Part shown: positions 24,929-35,450 of the stretch, one piece after another
Layout of the letters: every line of letters begins with the position of its first letter
Position numbering within the stretch: position 1 is the first letter of the stretch
Source: Chitinophaga sedimenti
Lineage (GTDB): Bacteria > Bacteroidota > Bacteroidia > Chitinophagales > Chitinophagaceae
Length of the DNA stretch: 64,000 nucleotides
Direction of reading: 5' to 3'
Assembly: GCF_023156195.1 (NCBI RefSeq)
Contig: NZ_JAKUKA010000001.1
Coordinates: forward strand, 372,001 to 436,000
Program-made: the position numbers and the translations under genes
Notes under the pieces: generated by a model
What the model was told of the DNA's origin: nothing
The model's input: the letters and a program-made list of their open reading frames with translations, nothing else
The model's database searches: none

Positions 24929-27092
24929 TTATTGTCCGTCTCCTTTGAGGGTGATTTTATCTCCTGTCAGGTATTTGCTATATTTTTTCAGCACCTCGTC
25001 CGGCTGTTTTACGTTATTGATGTACAGCGCACCGTCTTTCTTTTCAACGAGATAGCCTTTTTTCGTATCCAGCAGCTTGTCTGCTTCCATCGCTTTCAGC
25101 ATTTCATCGAGCCGTGCGCGCTGGCCCATGCTGCGGTTCATTTCGGCACGGGATTCCGAGGCGCGGCGATTGCTTTCTTCGCGGCTTTTCATGGCGCGGT
25201 CGTGGGCATCGCGGAATGCCCTGGTCACGTTTTTCACGATCACGTTCCAGCGCTTTCCGTTCCATTTCGCTAATTTTGCGATTGGCCTCATTTTCTCTTC
25301 TGGCAAGTGCGTTAGTATAGGCTTGTATGTCCGCATTTGAATGGTCTGCGAACACTTTGTACGCATCGGCCATGTTTTTATTCACTTCGGCCCAGTCCAC
25401 GTTTTTGTAGGCGTCTACCATTTCTTTGTTCACTTTTTCCCAGTCAACATTTTTATAGGCGTCGGCAAGTTCTTTCTGCATCTTGCTCCAGTCCACTTTT
25501 TCAAACTCCCTTTTCATCTCGTCCTGCATTTTGGCCCAGTCTACCTGGCTGTATGCTTTCTTCATATCTTCCTGCACTTTGGCCCAGTCTACCTGGCTAT
25601 AAGCCTGCTGCATTTTCGACCAGTCGATATTTTTCATGGCGGCTATTGCATTTTGCTGCGACAGCGACATGGCCTCCCGCATATGCCTCATCTGCTCGCC
25701 GTTCACTTTGAACTGCTCGCGTTGTTTTGCCAGTTGCAATTCCAGTTGTTTGGATTGCTCCTGTAATTTCACGAACTGCTCCTGCATGCGTACCCGGTCT
25801 TCTTCCGGCATTTCAGCTATGCTGTTGTATTCTTTACTTCACCCTTATCATTTATGATGGTGATTTTACCGGGTGTAGTATCAATCGCAGGTGTGACCGC
25901 AGCACCGGGCAAACAAGTTACGGATGCCAGTGTGGTAGGTGCGCAGCCTGGTGTTGCAACAGCGGGAGCGGGGGCGCAATCTTCGGTCAGCGTGGTTTGC
26001 CACAGCGAAGGTTTTGTCACCACCGGAAGGCATTCCTCTTTGGCGGCTTCTTTTTCTTTAGGATCTTTTTTGCCGGGTTCAGCCATGCAATAGAGGCTAC
26101 GCCGGTGAGTATGATGAGCACGGCCAGGAATTGCTGGCTGTAGCTGCGATGGCTTGTTTTCATTTCCATGATACGTTTGATGCGGTGAAAGAGGTATTGT
26201 TTGTTGTCCGCAATCGCCATGGCCATGGGGTTGGTGGTAAGTCTGTATTCTTCCAGCGCCACCGGGGCTTTGGCGTAATGCAGCGGCTGTACGGTACTGG
26301 CAATTACCAGGTCGTCACAGCAATGTTCCCTTTCAATTCGAATGTTTTTAGAGATCCACCAGATGAAAGGATTAAAGAACAGGATGGCCTCTACGATAGA
26401 TTGGAAGATATTCAACAGGTAATCATGGCGTTTGATGTGTGCCAGCTCGTGCAGCAGGATTGCTTCGAGCTGGTCGGTGTGCAGGTTGTTGACCATCGCC
26501 GCGGGTAGCAGGATCAGTGGTTTTACAAAGCCGATCATCACCGGCACCTGTATCGACGCACAAACGTGCAGCGCAACTTTTTACGGATGCCGAGGCGACC
26601 GCAAAGTGTCTTCAATTGTGTATCCCAGGCACCGCTCAGCTGCGGCAGTGCAGCTTTCCGGATGTGCTGTAATTGCGCAAGGTCCAGTACCAGTTTAATG
26701 GTCATTACTGTTACGCCCACGATATAAATGCCTACCACTACAGGAAAATAAACTTCCATACCGGGCATAATATCCGCGCTGTCTGCAACTCCCAATGCTG
26801 CCGGCGGCGCCGCCGGAACAGCCGTAAGTTGCGCATTGAGGACTAATTGCACGCTTTCGCCCGTTTCGCGTAAGGCCGACAACTGCCGCCAGAAAGTGGC
26901 GACAAACCAGGTGAAGATACCCGCCAACGACAGGAACGACAAATGATATTTGGCTGCGGAACTGGCAGCCGGCCATATTTTGAGTACGATACGCAGACAG
27001 GCAAATACGACAAATGCCTGCCAGAAAGAATGCATCAAGGTCCATCCAAAAGCGCGGATCACGTCCGAGGTAAAAGGAAGCAGCGAGGTCAT
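24929..27092 (-). CDS. M56 (BlaR1-like) membrane metallopeptidase with repeat-bearing tail (several frameshifts)
   Basis: Four base gaps or additions (near 26577, 26068, 25818 and an extra G at ~25220) resolve to one ~721-residue protein. Residues 1-~310 are the BlaR1/MecR1 membrane protease: TM helices, then the zinc site ILLHELAHIKRHDYL and NPFIWWISK, and a last TM (FLAVLIILTGVASIAWL). The tail has a Cys-containing linker, a coiled segment, six (V/I)DW repeats (25356-25631), an Arg/Glu-rich helix and a C-terminal YLVEKKDGALYINNVKQPDE module typical of Bacteroidota M56 proteins. No penicillin-binding domain. Signal perceived by the tail should trigger cleavage of the BlaI repressor encoded 21 bp upstream. 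Confidence 0.8.
25356..25631 (-). repeat. Six-fold 16-residue protein repeat in the M56 tail
   Basis: Units NIDWSKMQQAYSQ, VDWAKVQEDMKKAYSQ, VDWAKMQDEMKREFEK, VDWSKMQKELADAYKN, VDWEKVNKEMVDAYKN and VDWAEVNKNMADAYKV. DW-to-DW spacing is 12 then 16, 16, 16, 16 residues. DNA copies have diverged, so the array is old and under protein-level selection. Confidence 0.9.
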
Positions 27093-27113
27093 GGCAAAAA
27101 GTTTAAAGGGTAG

Positions 27114-27503
27114 CTATTTCTGCTTTTGCTCCATGTCTGAAAGATAACGCCTGATGGCGTCCAGCTCTTCCGGTGACGAGCGATGGTTACCCAACGCCTG
27201 CATCACCAGCTGACTGGCGGATCCATTAAAAACGGTATCGATCATCTTGTTCAATAATTGTTGCTGTGTTTTTTCCTGCGAAACAAGCGCCTCGTACACA
27301 TGCGTCTTGCTACTGGTGTCGCGGCTTAGGAGCCCCTTATCGTGCATGATCTGCATCAGTTTAAGGGTAGTGGTGTAACCCGCTTCCTTGCGCTGCTCCA
27401 GTATTTCATGCACCTCACGCACCGTACTGGGGCCCTTTTCCCAAAGTATGCCCAGTATATCCAATTCACTTTCCGTTGGTCTGATCGTCTTTGCAGCGTC
27501 CAT
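27114..27503 (-). CDS. BlaI/MecI/CopY-family transcriptional repressor
   Basis: 129 residues: an N-terminal winged helix (PTESELDILGILWEKGPSTVREVHEIL, YTTTLKLMQIMHDKGLL) and a C-terminal dimerisation helix. The family represses its own operon until the partner M56 protease cleaves it. It precedes the M56 gene by 21 bp in the same direction. Two TACGA-N6-TCGTA operators overlap its promoter (see next entries). In Bacteroidota such pairs are often not linked to beta-lactamases, and none is present here. Confidence 0.9.
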   Translation of the reverse strand: MDAAKTIRPTESELDILGILWEKGPSTVREVHEILEQRKEAGYTTTLKLMQIMHDKGLLSRDTSSKTHVYEALVSQEKTQQQLLNKMIDTVFNGSASQLVMQALGNHRSSPEELDAIRRYLSDMEQKQK

Positions 27504-27547
27504 GTTGTTTGTTTTTTAGTGATCCGTTCCTGCCCGGATTACTGATG

Positions 27548-27587
27548 TACGAATATCTTCGTAAACAAATGTACGATAGTTTTCGTA
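27548..27587. promoter_or_regulatory. Two BlaI-type operators
   Basis: TACGAATATCTTCGTA (27548-27563) and TACGATAGTTTTCGTA (27572-27587): two 16-bp inverted repeats, centres 24 bp apart. One sits in the promoter spacer and the other just past the -7 box, an ideal place for autorepression. Confidence 0.75.
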
Positions 27588-27595
27588 ATTGCAAA
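27566..27595 (-). promoter_or_regulatory. Promoter of blaI-M56
   Basis: On the minus strand: TTTG (27595-27592), 18-nt spacer, TACATTTG (27573-27566). Leader of ~60 nt to the ATG. Confidence 0.75.
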
Positions 27596-27681
27596 ATCCT
27601 GTCACATATTTTTTTGCCTTTCATCCTGTTCGAAGGGGGAAATCATCCACCATGCTATGTTCACTCCCCTTTAGCCGCCGT

Positions 27682-27720
27682 AAAAAAACGGCGCGTACAC
27701 CTTTATTGGTATACACGCCG
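27682..27720 (-). terminator. Terminator of the OMP gene at 27748
   Basis: Stem at 27689-27701/27708-27720, read on the minus strand as CGGCGTGTATACC..GGTGTACGCGCCG with G-U pairs, followed by seven T. Confidence 0.75.
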
Positions 27721-27747
27721 CTGATGCTTATCTAAATTGAAGTAATC

Positions 27748-28365
27748 TTAAAACCTGCCTGCCTTAATCGTTACGTGCGCCGCGGGGCCGCTCATATCGC
27801 CGTCCGAAATGCCCGGTGTATTCGATCCCCGGATAAAGCGGTAGGAGGCGCCAACGCCTACCCGCAAAAACTTGGCGATATTAATCTCCAGGTTGGCATA
27901 GGGCTCCGCTGCAAAAAAGCTGCTTTCATCTACCCAGGTATGGTTTTCTGTATCGGGTTTCCAGCGGGTGTTTTTGCCCACCATGCCGCCGCCTATCAAT
28001 GCGCCGGCGCCCCAATGCAGCAGTTTGTTCGAGTTAAACGTGTATTCCGCCACAAAACCGGTATACCACATGTTCCAGTAACGGGTAGGATCGTCAATAT
28101 TCGTGCGGGGTGCTTCAATGTCGTTTACCAGCGCATAAGCGCCTGCCCCGAGCATTATTTTGCTGTTCAGCATTACGCCGGCATTGCCGCCTGTCATTAC
28201 CGCAAATTTGTCCGCAAAAGGAGTGAAGTGAACGGTGGGCGCACCATAACCGCCTACGCGTATTTTATTGCCGCTTTTAGGTTTGGCCAGCGTTTCCATC
28301 TGCTCCTGCGCAAAGGCATTACCAGTGCACGTAATGATGGCAAGCGCTAATATGAGTTTTTTCAT
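27748..28365 (-). CDS. Small outer-membrane beta-barrel protein
   Basis: 205 residues with a signal peptide (ending NAFAQ) and alternating amphipathic strands (GVMLNSKIMLGAGAYALV, YTGFVAEYTFNSNKLLHWGAG, AEPYANLEINIAKFLRVGVGASYRF), ending with the aromatic residue F (IKAGRF) as expected for BAM substrates. Function unknown; a general OMP_b-brl-type barrel. Intact. Confidence 0.78.
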   Translation of the reverse strand: MKKLILALAIITCTGNAFAQEQMETLAKPKSGNKIRVGGYGAPTVHFTPFADKFAVMTGGNAGVMLNSKIMLGAGAYALVNDIEAPRTNIDDPTRYWNMWYTGFVAEYTFNSNKLLHWGAGALIGGGMVGKNTRWKPDTENHTWVDESSFFAAEPYANLEINIAKFLRVGVGASYRFIRGSNTPGISDGDMSGPAAHVTIKAGRF

Positions 28366-28383
28366 ATTGATTAGATTAAGTAG

Positions 28384-29246
28384 TTAGTGTATTTCCTTTT
28401 CTGCGATGCTTACTCCGGATACGCCGAACCAGCCCAGTAACTTGCCATCGCCGCCACTTGTATTCTTCAGGTTCGTACCCACATTTTCCAGTACCCTGGC
28501 GAACAGGCCGCCATTGTTGATCTGGCTTTCCACATGCGTCAGCCACTGGTGACTGGCCTTGGTGCATGAGGCAATGCGGACAATTACTTTTTCGCCCTTT
28601 TTAAACGGTTTATCGCCAAGGGTAATGCCTTCGCTGATCGGTGGAATGAACTTGATGCCATCTGCAATGTCTTCACCAAAACTCGCGTTGATCGGGAAGT
28701 TGTCCGTCAGTCGGGTATCGGTGTTGTTCCTGTAAGAGCGGATCCAATAGTAATCGTTCTGGCCTTCCGGTCACGGGCATGCATTTTTGCGTAGTATCCT
28801 TCTTCATTCCCGAACTCTGCCTCTTTAAATTCATAGGTGAGGGAGTCAATGACAGGCACCGGTTTAATGGTGTCTATCGCTTCGTACGCCTGTCCCGCCA
28901 GCTCCACACGCAATTTGTATGCATGTCCCACAACCGCCAGGTTTATACCGCCGGGCACCGCCAGGTTGTAATAGCCATCTGAAAATGTTGCAGGGTACAC
29001 CGCGCCGGCCGTTAAATCGGTCAGCGTCACGTTTGCAGAACTAATCACATTGGCAGGTGCCGTGCCGGTATAAGGCGTGGTTTCGGTGATGCGGATCCGC
29101 TGTCCGCCAGGCCCGCCATGTATCCAGGCATCTACCACCGGGATGGTCTTGCCCTTTGGTACGTCCAGGTCAAACGTGGTTTCGCAGGCTGTGAATGATA
29201 AAGCGCCGGCAATCACCAGCAGGCTGAATATCTTGTTCATGTTCAT
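28384..29246 (-). CDS. DUF4249 lipoprotein (one frameshift)
   Basis: Lipoprotein signal MNMNKIFSLLVIAGALSFTAC, then an extracellular Ig-like fold typical of DUF4249 (LDVPKGKTIPVVDAWIHGGPG, ITETTPYTG, VTLTDLTAGAVYPA). Adding one base at ~28768 (GACCGG to GACCCGG) restores ARDPEGQNDYYWIRSYRNN and continues to TAA 28384; 287 residues. DUF4249 genes nearly always follow a TonB receptor; here the ATG overlaps the receptor's stop codon (TAATG). It probably acts as a surface partner of that receptor. Confidence 0.85.
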
Positions 29247-31616
29247 TAGAATTTAAAGTTGTAAGTAATACCGGGAATAATGGTGCCGATGATCGACAGG
29301 CGAATCGCTTCTTTCTTCGAAGCATCGTCTTCGTTCTGGCGGAAGTAAACAGAGTAAGCGTTTTTACGCGCGTACACGTTGTACAGCGAGAACACCCATT
29401 CTCCATGCCAGCGTTTGCGCTCCTTGCCCTGCAGCGTGTAGCTCAGGTCCGGCGGTGGAAGTCAGGCAGGCGGTAGTTGTTACGTTTTCCGGTAGTGTTG
29501 TAGGGAATGTCCCATCCCTGGTATTCGAGGCGTGAGTCAGCGAAGGTAGACGGCGCACCGGAAGCGTATACGAAGTTGGCGGACAGGCTGCTCTTTTTAT
29601 TGAGCTCATGCGTTACCACCACGTTTAAGTTATGTGGACGGTCGTACCTGTTTTTAAACCATTCTCCGTCACTAATGCCGGGCGTTTTACGTTCGCTGCG
29701 GCTCAGGGTGTAGCTGATCCATCCCGTTGTTTTACCCACTTCTTTTTCGCGTACAGTTCAATACCATAAGCGCGTCCGGTCGCGGCGAGCAGGTCGGCTT
29801 CAATGTACTTGTTCAGCTCCAGTTGAGCGTTGTCGATGTAGTCCAGCTGGTTGTCCATCTGTTTGTAAAATGCTTCGGCCGACACCTCGAACGTACCACC
29901 CGGTGCATTATAGAAGTAACCCAGTGCAAACTGGTCGGCCACCTGTGGTTTCACATTGTTGGAAGAAGGCGTCCAGATGTCCAGCGGGGTAGGCGAAGCC
30001 GTGTTTGACAGCTGGTGCATGTACTGTGAAGCGCGGGTATACGATGCTTTCACGGCGCTGGTGCTGTTCATTTTGTATCTCACAGACAGGCGTGGCTCCA
30101 GGTTGTAGTAGTTTTTGATGCTTTCGCCTGCGCCGAAGTGTTTTTCTGAAACAACGCGGCGGCGTACGTTTGGCGTGGTATCATTATAGTAATAAGCTGT
30201 ACCCTCGCCCATATAGTTGAAGCCCGATACGCGCAAACCATATTGGATACCGAATTTATCGCCCAATTTCAGTTCATGATCGAGGTATACTGCGCTTTCC
30301 AGTGCGTGTTTGTTGTCGAGTGTAATAGCGCTAGAATTGTTTTCCTCTTTCGCCACGGTGGTGCCGGGTTTGAAGGTGTAGTATACACCCTGTACGCCAA
30401 AGTGCAGGGTATTGTTCGTATTCAGGTACCAGGTAAAGGAAGGTTTAAAACCGTAGTTGATGATGTTCGATTTCCAGCTGAAAGTCTGGTTCTCGTTGCT
30501 GTCTTCGGCGCTGGTGAACTTCAGGCTGTAGTCGTATTTGCTGTAATACGCGGTGGTATTCATGAACAGTTTGCTGTTAAATACGTGGTTCCAGCGAATG
30601 GAAGTGGTCGTATTACCCCAGTTGATGTTCGCTTCTTTCCCGAAACCGAATACATCGCGGCCAAAGTAACCACTTACAAACAGGGTGTTTTTAGGGTTCA
30701 GTTTAAAGTTTGCTTTGGCAGTAAGGTCATAAAAGTAAACCTTGCTATCCTTCATATCGCCTTTCAAAAATGGCTTCATCAGCACATCGATATAAGACCG
30801 GCGACCGGCTACGATGAAAGACGATTTATCTTTCTGAATAGGCGCTTCTACAGACAGGCGGCTGAAGATGTTGCTGATGCCGCCATTTACCTGCAATTTC
30901 TGGTTGTTCCCGTCTTTCATGCGGATGTCCAGCACCGAAGCCGTACGACCGCCAAATTCAGCCGGAAAACTGCCTTTATACAGGTTGATATTTTTTACCG
31001 CATCAGGATTGAACACGGAGAAGAAACCCATGAGGTGCGTAGAGTTGTACACCGGTGCTTCGTCCATCAGGATGAGGTTTTCATCGCTGTTGCCACCGCG
31101 TACATTAAAGCCGGAGGCGCCTTCGCCGACCGTGGTTACGCCAGGCAGGGTCTGGATAGCGCGCAGTACGTCCACTTCTCCCATCAGTGTGGGCAGCTTT
31201 TTCAGCTCCCGGATGTCCAATTTGGCCACGCTGGTGCTGATGGTGTTGATCGCTTTCTGCTGCTCTTTACCGGTGATCACCACTTCCTGCAGCTGTGCAT
31301 CCGTACGTTTCATTTTTACGTCGATCGTTTTGTTGCCGGTGAGCGTGATCGTCATTTTTTGTTGGGTGTAGCCCATGTAGGAAAATTGCAGCTCGTGCGT
31401 GCCGGCGGGCAGCGTGAGAGAATAAAACCCATATTCGTTGGTCAGGGCGCCAATAGTAGTGCCGGTTTTGCCGATGGAGATGCCGATCAGGGTTTCGCCC
31501 GACTGGTCATCTTTAACATACCCGCTTACTGTGTAGCGTTGTTGCTGTGCGTTTACGAACTGGCTCTTTAATAGCAGCAGCGTAAAGAGCGCCAGCATAA
31601 CTGCTTTCATTTTCAT
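29246..31616 (-). CDS. TonB-dependent receptor with carboxypeptidase-like domain (two frameshifts)
   Basis: About 790 residues: signal peptide, carboxypeptidase-D-like domain (YTVSGYVKDDQSGETLIGISI), plug (EVDVLRAIQTLPGVTTVGEGASGFNVRGGNSDENLILMDEAPV) and barrel ending GITYNFKF. Two G are missing, near 29743 (AAGTGGG to AAGGTGGG) and 29455 (CGGAC to CGGGAC); corrected reading gives KKKVGKTTGWISYTLSRSE and HRRDLSYTLQGKE. It forms a translationally coupled pair with the DUF4249 lipoprotein. The imported ligand is unknown. Confidence 0.88.
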
Positions 31617-31752
31617 TGGTTTCAGGTTTAACTAATTTCTTGTTTGAATATATGACGTACGTAAAAGAAATCCCCCATGCGGGAGGAAATTTTATATCAA
31701 TAATATTTAAAAAAAGGAGGAGCGGGTTAAGATAAACGGAGCGGAACGGCGG

Positions 31753-31962
31753 TTATTCGAGGGGAATGCAATGATAGCCAAGTTGTTGCACGAAGTCAGA
31801 GATCGTTTCCTCCGGCACCTCCCGGCATTCTATCCGCAATACTTTATCGCAGTCTTCCAGGTCTACAGAGCAGGCCATGGCGTCAAAACGGATCGTTAAC
31901 GCCTCCAAAACCTGATTTTTATCATGTAGTGAATCTATATTTGTTTTGAATACGCCAATCAT
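31753..31962 (-). CDS. Small conserved ferredoxin-fold-like protein
   Basis: 69 residues (MIGVFKTNIDSLHDKNQVLE...DLEDCDKVLRIECREV...QQLGYHCIPLE). The beta-alpha-beta pattern and the DLEDCDKVLRIE core match a small family I have seen annotated as hypothetical across Bacteroidota; it resembles an HMA fold but lacks the CxxC pair. Divergent from the AraC regulator with 89 bp between them, so they may be functionally linked. Function unknown. Confidence 0.65.
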   Translation of the reverse strand: MIGVFKTNIDSLHDKNQVLEALTIRFDAMACSVDLEDCDKVLRIECREVPEETISDFVQQLGYHCIPLE

Positions 31963-31974
31963 GTGTTTTAGTTA

Positions 31975-31982
31975 TATTTTTG
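31975..31982 (+). promoter_or_regulatory. -7 element of the AraC gene
   Basis: TATTTTTG at 31975-31982 matches TAnnTTTG; 69 nt before the ATG. No clear -33. Confidence 0.45.
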
Positions 31983-32051
31983 CAAAGTTGGTTGCATTCC
32001 TCTAAGTGAACTTGCATTTAAGGGATTAATATTTACACAAAACGGATTTTT

Positions 32052-33038
32052 ATGGCGATCGTTATTCGAAATGCCGCCCATGATGTCATTTACCAGGATG
32101 ACAAAGTTTTCCCCACACAGTCTCTCCGGTCCCCTTCACTGGTAGAGGAAGATATTTCCGTTAATGAATCTTTTGGCCGCGCTAATATGAAAGACATCTA
32201 CTTCGATGGCATGTTGTTCGGCTATGGTAATATCGATGTGCATGAGGATATACACGTGGAGTCAGAAGATGAGACCCCGTCTGTCGGGTTGTTTTATACG
32301 TTGCGGGGTGGATTCAATATTCAGCTGCAAAGCGGCGAAGTCATTGCTTTCCCGGTTTTGAGCAATAACCTGATGTTTAATCCCGGCAGTATAGATACGA
32401 TCAGCCTGCGCAAAACCCAGGGGATCGAATTGATCGGAATTAATTTTGATGAGGATAAGTTCGTAGAGCTGGCCGCCAACAGCAGCAGTGCGCTGGACCG
32501 GTATGTGAATGCCGTGCTGAACAAACGTGCAATCTACGATCGTAACCCGGGACAGTTGACGGACCGCATGTTGCAGGTGATACATGATATTAAAAACTGC
32601 AAATTTACGGGCGGTACTAAAAAGTTGTTCCTGCAGTCGAAAGGCATAGAACTGCTGGCGCTGCAAAGTGAACAGATGGAAGAGAAGGCGGGACGCGGAA
32701 CTAAAGAAAATAAACTGTCGTCCGCCGATCGCGAGCGCATTCAACATGCCCGCGAATTGTTATTGCAACACGCGCAGGAGCCTTTGTCGCTGCACGAATT
32801 GTCGCGCCGGGCAGGTATCAACGAATTCAAATTAAAAAGTGGTTTTAAGTCGATGTTCAATAATACGGTATTCGGTTATTTGAACGACTATCGTTTAACG
32901 CAGGCCCAGCAACTGTTACAGGGAGATGTGTCGCTTACTTCCATTGCCGATGAACTGGGCTATTCATCACTGCAACATTTCAGTCACGCCTTCAGAAAGA
33001 AATTCGGCGTTAGTCCGACGAAGATGCGCAAAGCATAA
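32052..33038 (+). CDS. AraC-family transcriptional regulator
   Basis: 328 residues: an N-terminal cupin-like sensing region (GLFYTLRGGFNIQLQSGEVIAF...SNNLMFNPGS) and a C-terminal double HTH (PLSLHELSRRAGINEFKLKSGFKSMFNNTVFGYLNDYRL, SLTSIADELGYSSLQHFSHAFRKKFGVSPTKMRK), the hallmark DNA-binding signature. The layout resembles AraC regulators of siderophore or pump genes in Bacteroidota. Targets are unknown; the only near candidate is the divergent 69-residue protein. Ends in a terminator shared with hppA. Confidence 0.9.
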   Translation: MAIVIRNAAHDVIYQDDKVFPTQSLRSPSLVEEDISVNESFGRANMKDIYFDGMLFGYGNIDVHEDIHVESEDETPSVGLFYTLRGGFNIQLQSGEVIAFPVLSNNLMFNPGSIDTISLRKTQGIELIGINFDEDKFVELAANSSSALDRYVNAVLNKRAIYDRNPGQLTDRMLQVIHDIKNCKFTGGTKKLFLQSKGIELLALQSEQMEEKAGRGTKENKLSSADRERIQHARELLLQHAQEPLSLHELSRRAGINEFKLKSGFKSMFNNTVFGYLNDYRLTQAQQLLQGDVSLTSIADELGYSSLQHFSHAFRKKFGVSPTKMRKA

Positions 33039-33040
33039 AA

Positions 33041-33065
33041 AAGGCCTTCCGGACTGGAAGGCCTT
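33041..33065 (+). terminator. Bidirectional terminator between araC-type gene and hppA
   Basis: Perfect 10-bp stem AAGGCCTTCC / GGAAGGCCTT with a 5-nt loop (33041-33050, 33056-33065), A run on the left and T run on the right. Confidence 0.8.
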
Positions 33066-33089
33066 TTCTCTTATCTTATGTCGATCTGT

Positions 33090-35311
33090 TTATTTGTCGG
33101 AGGCAGGAGCTTCATTCACAGGCACTGCTTGTGTAACTACGGCCACCTGCTCCTGCGCTGCTTTTGGCTTCGCATTCGCATGCTGACCGTTACCGTGTAT
33201 GCCCGCCAGGGTAGGCGCAATTACAAGCGATACGATAGACATCAATTTGATGAGGATGTTCATGGACGGACCGGAAGTATCTTTAAACGGATCACCTACG
33301 GTGTCGCCGGTTACAGATGCTTTGTGCGGCTCAGATTTTTTGTAGTATACTTCGCCGTTGATTTCCACGCCTTTTTCAAATGACTTTTTCGCATTGTCCC
33401 ATGCGCCACCGGCGTTATTCTGGAACATCCCCATCAGCACACCTGAAACCGTAGCACCGGCCAGGAAGCCGCCCAGTACTTCGGGGCCGAGCACAAAGCC
33501 GATGATTATAGGCGACAGGATTGCGATAGCGCCGGGCACCATCATTTTGCGGATAGAGGCTTCTGTAGAAATCGCCACGCATTTATCATATTCCGGTTTG
33601 CCGGTACCTTCCATGATACCCGGAATGGTGCGGAATTGGCGTCTTACTTCTTCCACCATGGCCATCGCCGCTTCGCCTACCGCACGAATGGCGAGGGAAG
33701 AGAAGATGAAGGGGATCATACCGCCAATAAAGAGGCCGGCGAGTACATCCGCTTTATAAATGTTGATGCCGTCCATTGCGTAACCATTTGCGCCTACAAC
33801 ACCAACGTATGCGGCAAACAAAGCCAGTGCCGTTAACGCAGCAGACGCGATCGCGAAACCTTTACCGGTAGCGGCAGTAGTATTACCTACCGCATCCGGG
33901 ATATCTGTTTTTTCGCGTACATCTTTCGGCAGTTCGCTCATTTCGGCAATACCACCTGCATTATCCGCAATAGGACCAAAAGCATCGATAGCAAGCTGCA
34001 TGGCCGTGGTTGCCATCATACCGGCAGCCGCGATAGCCACGCCATACAAACCAGCGAAGTGGTAAGAACCATAAATACCACCTGCCAGCACGAGGATCGG
34101 TAATAATGTAGATTCCATGCCTACCGCAAGGCCGCCAATAATGTTGGTGGCGTGGCCGGTAGCAGACTGACGGATGATCGACATCACCGGACGTTTGCCC
34201 ATGGCGGTATAGTATTCTGTAATAATGCTCATGAGTGTACCCACTACGAGTCCCACGATAATCGCGCCGAATGCGCCTCCTTTGGTGAAGGGCAGGCCAC
34301 GTAGCATCAGGGTGTCGGGCAGGATCCAGTCTACAGCAAACCAGGCTACGATGGCAGTGAGCACGATAGAGCCCCAGTTACCCAGGTTCAGCGCTTTCTG
34401 CACCGCGCTGGTGCTCAATCCGGCGCTTTCGCTGATGCGCACAAAGAAGGTACCGATAATAGATAAGATGATACCAACGCCTGCAATGAACATTGGCAGG
34501 ATCACAGGGGCCAGGCCGCCGAAATTATCAGTGGATACTGTTTCAACGCCCAGTACCATCGTAGCGAGTACGGTGGCCACATAAGAACCAAAAAGATCGG
34601 CGCCCATGCCTGCCACGTCGCCCACGTTATCACCTACGTTATCGGCGATAGTTGCAGGGTTACGCGGATCATCTTCAGGAATGCCGGCTTCTACTTTACC
34701 AACGAGGTCAGCGCCTACGTCGGCCGCCTTGGTATAAATGCCGCCGCCTACGCGTGCAAACAGCGCAATGCTTTCCGCACCAAGCGAGAAGCCTGTCAGT
34801 ACTTCAATTGTTTTAATCATTTCGGCGGTACCGGCTTCCGCGCCAAACATCGTTTTAAGCACGATGAAAAGGCCACCCAGGCCCAGTACGGCCAGTCCCG
34901 CTACGCCCATGCCCATTACCGAACCACCGGTAAAAGACACTTTCAGTGCTTTGGCAAGGCTGGTACGCGCTGCCTGAGCGGTACGCACATTCGCTTTGGT
35001 CGCGATGCGCATGCCAATAAAACCCGCAAGGGCCGAGAAAATAGCGCCAATCACGAAAGCTACGGCGATGGTCCAGTCGGAGTTAGCATGGCTGGCGCCC
35101 ATATATCCGAGCAGCAGGGCTGCAATAATCACGAAGTAAGTGAGGATCTTGTATTCGGCTTTCAGAAAAGCCATGGCGCCATCTGCAATGTGCTTCGCAA
35201 TGTCGGTCATTTTTCGTTGCCGGCATCCTGTCGGCTTACCCAGGCGCTTTGTACAGCAGTAAATAACAGTGCAATCAGTCCGAAAAGTGGAATCAAATAG
35301 ACAATACTCAT
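33090..35311 (-). CDS. hppA: Membrane-bound ion-pumping pyrophosphatase (one frameshift)
   Basis: HppA couples PPi hydrolysis to H+ or Na+ export. The catalytic loop [49 protein letters not shown] is complete, with the [11 protein letters not shown] and two [13 protein letters not shown] Mg-PPi sites. Position [10 protein letters not shown] has Ala-Ala rather than Lys, the signature of the K+-dependent class. Real start ATG 35311 ([16 protein letters not shown]) is separated by one missing A at ~35213 (GAAAAATGACC), where an apparent ATG creates a false start; 740 residues, 15-17 TM helices. Na+ versus H+ cannot be decided by eye. Confidence 0.93.
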
Positions 35312-35450
35312 TTTGGTTCTTTTATTAAAAATTAGGGTATCGACTAAAAATAATGTATTAAAATTATTTTTACTAGTGGACGAATATATTGATTTTAAAT
35401 GGGATTTTTCGGCTGATTTGCAACAGGTTGTATAGGGGTATTGAAGCGTT

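Noticed and set aside
24929-27092. Beta-lactamase resistance locus, considered because of the BlaI/BlaR1-type pair
   Set aside because: The M56 tail has no penicillin-binding domain and no beta-lactamase or PBP gene is nearby.
30243-31571. 442-codon plus-strand frame opposite the TonB receptor
   Set aside because: Antisense shadow: the minus strand holds a clear TonB receptor through the same DNA and the plus translation is unstructured.
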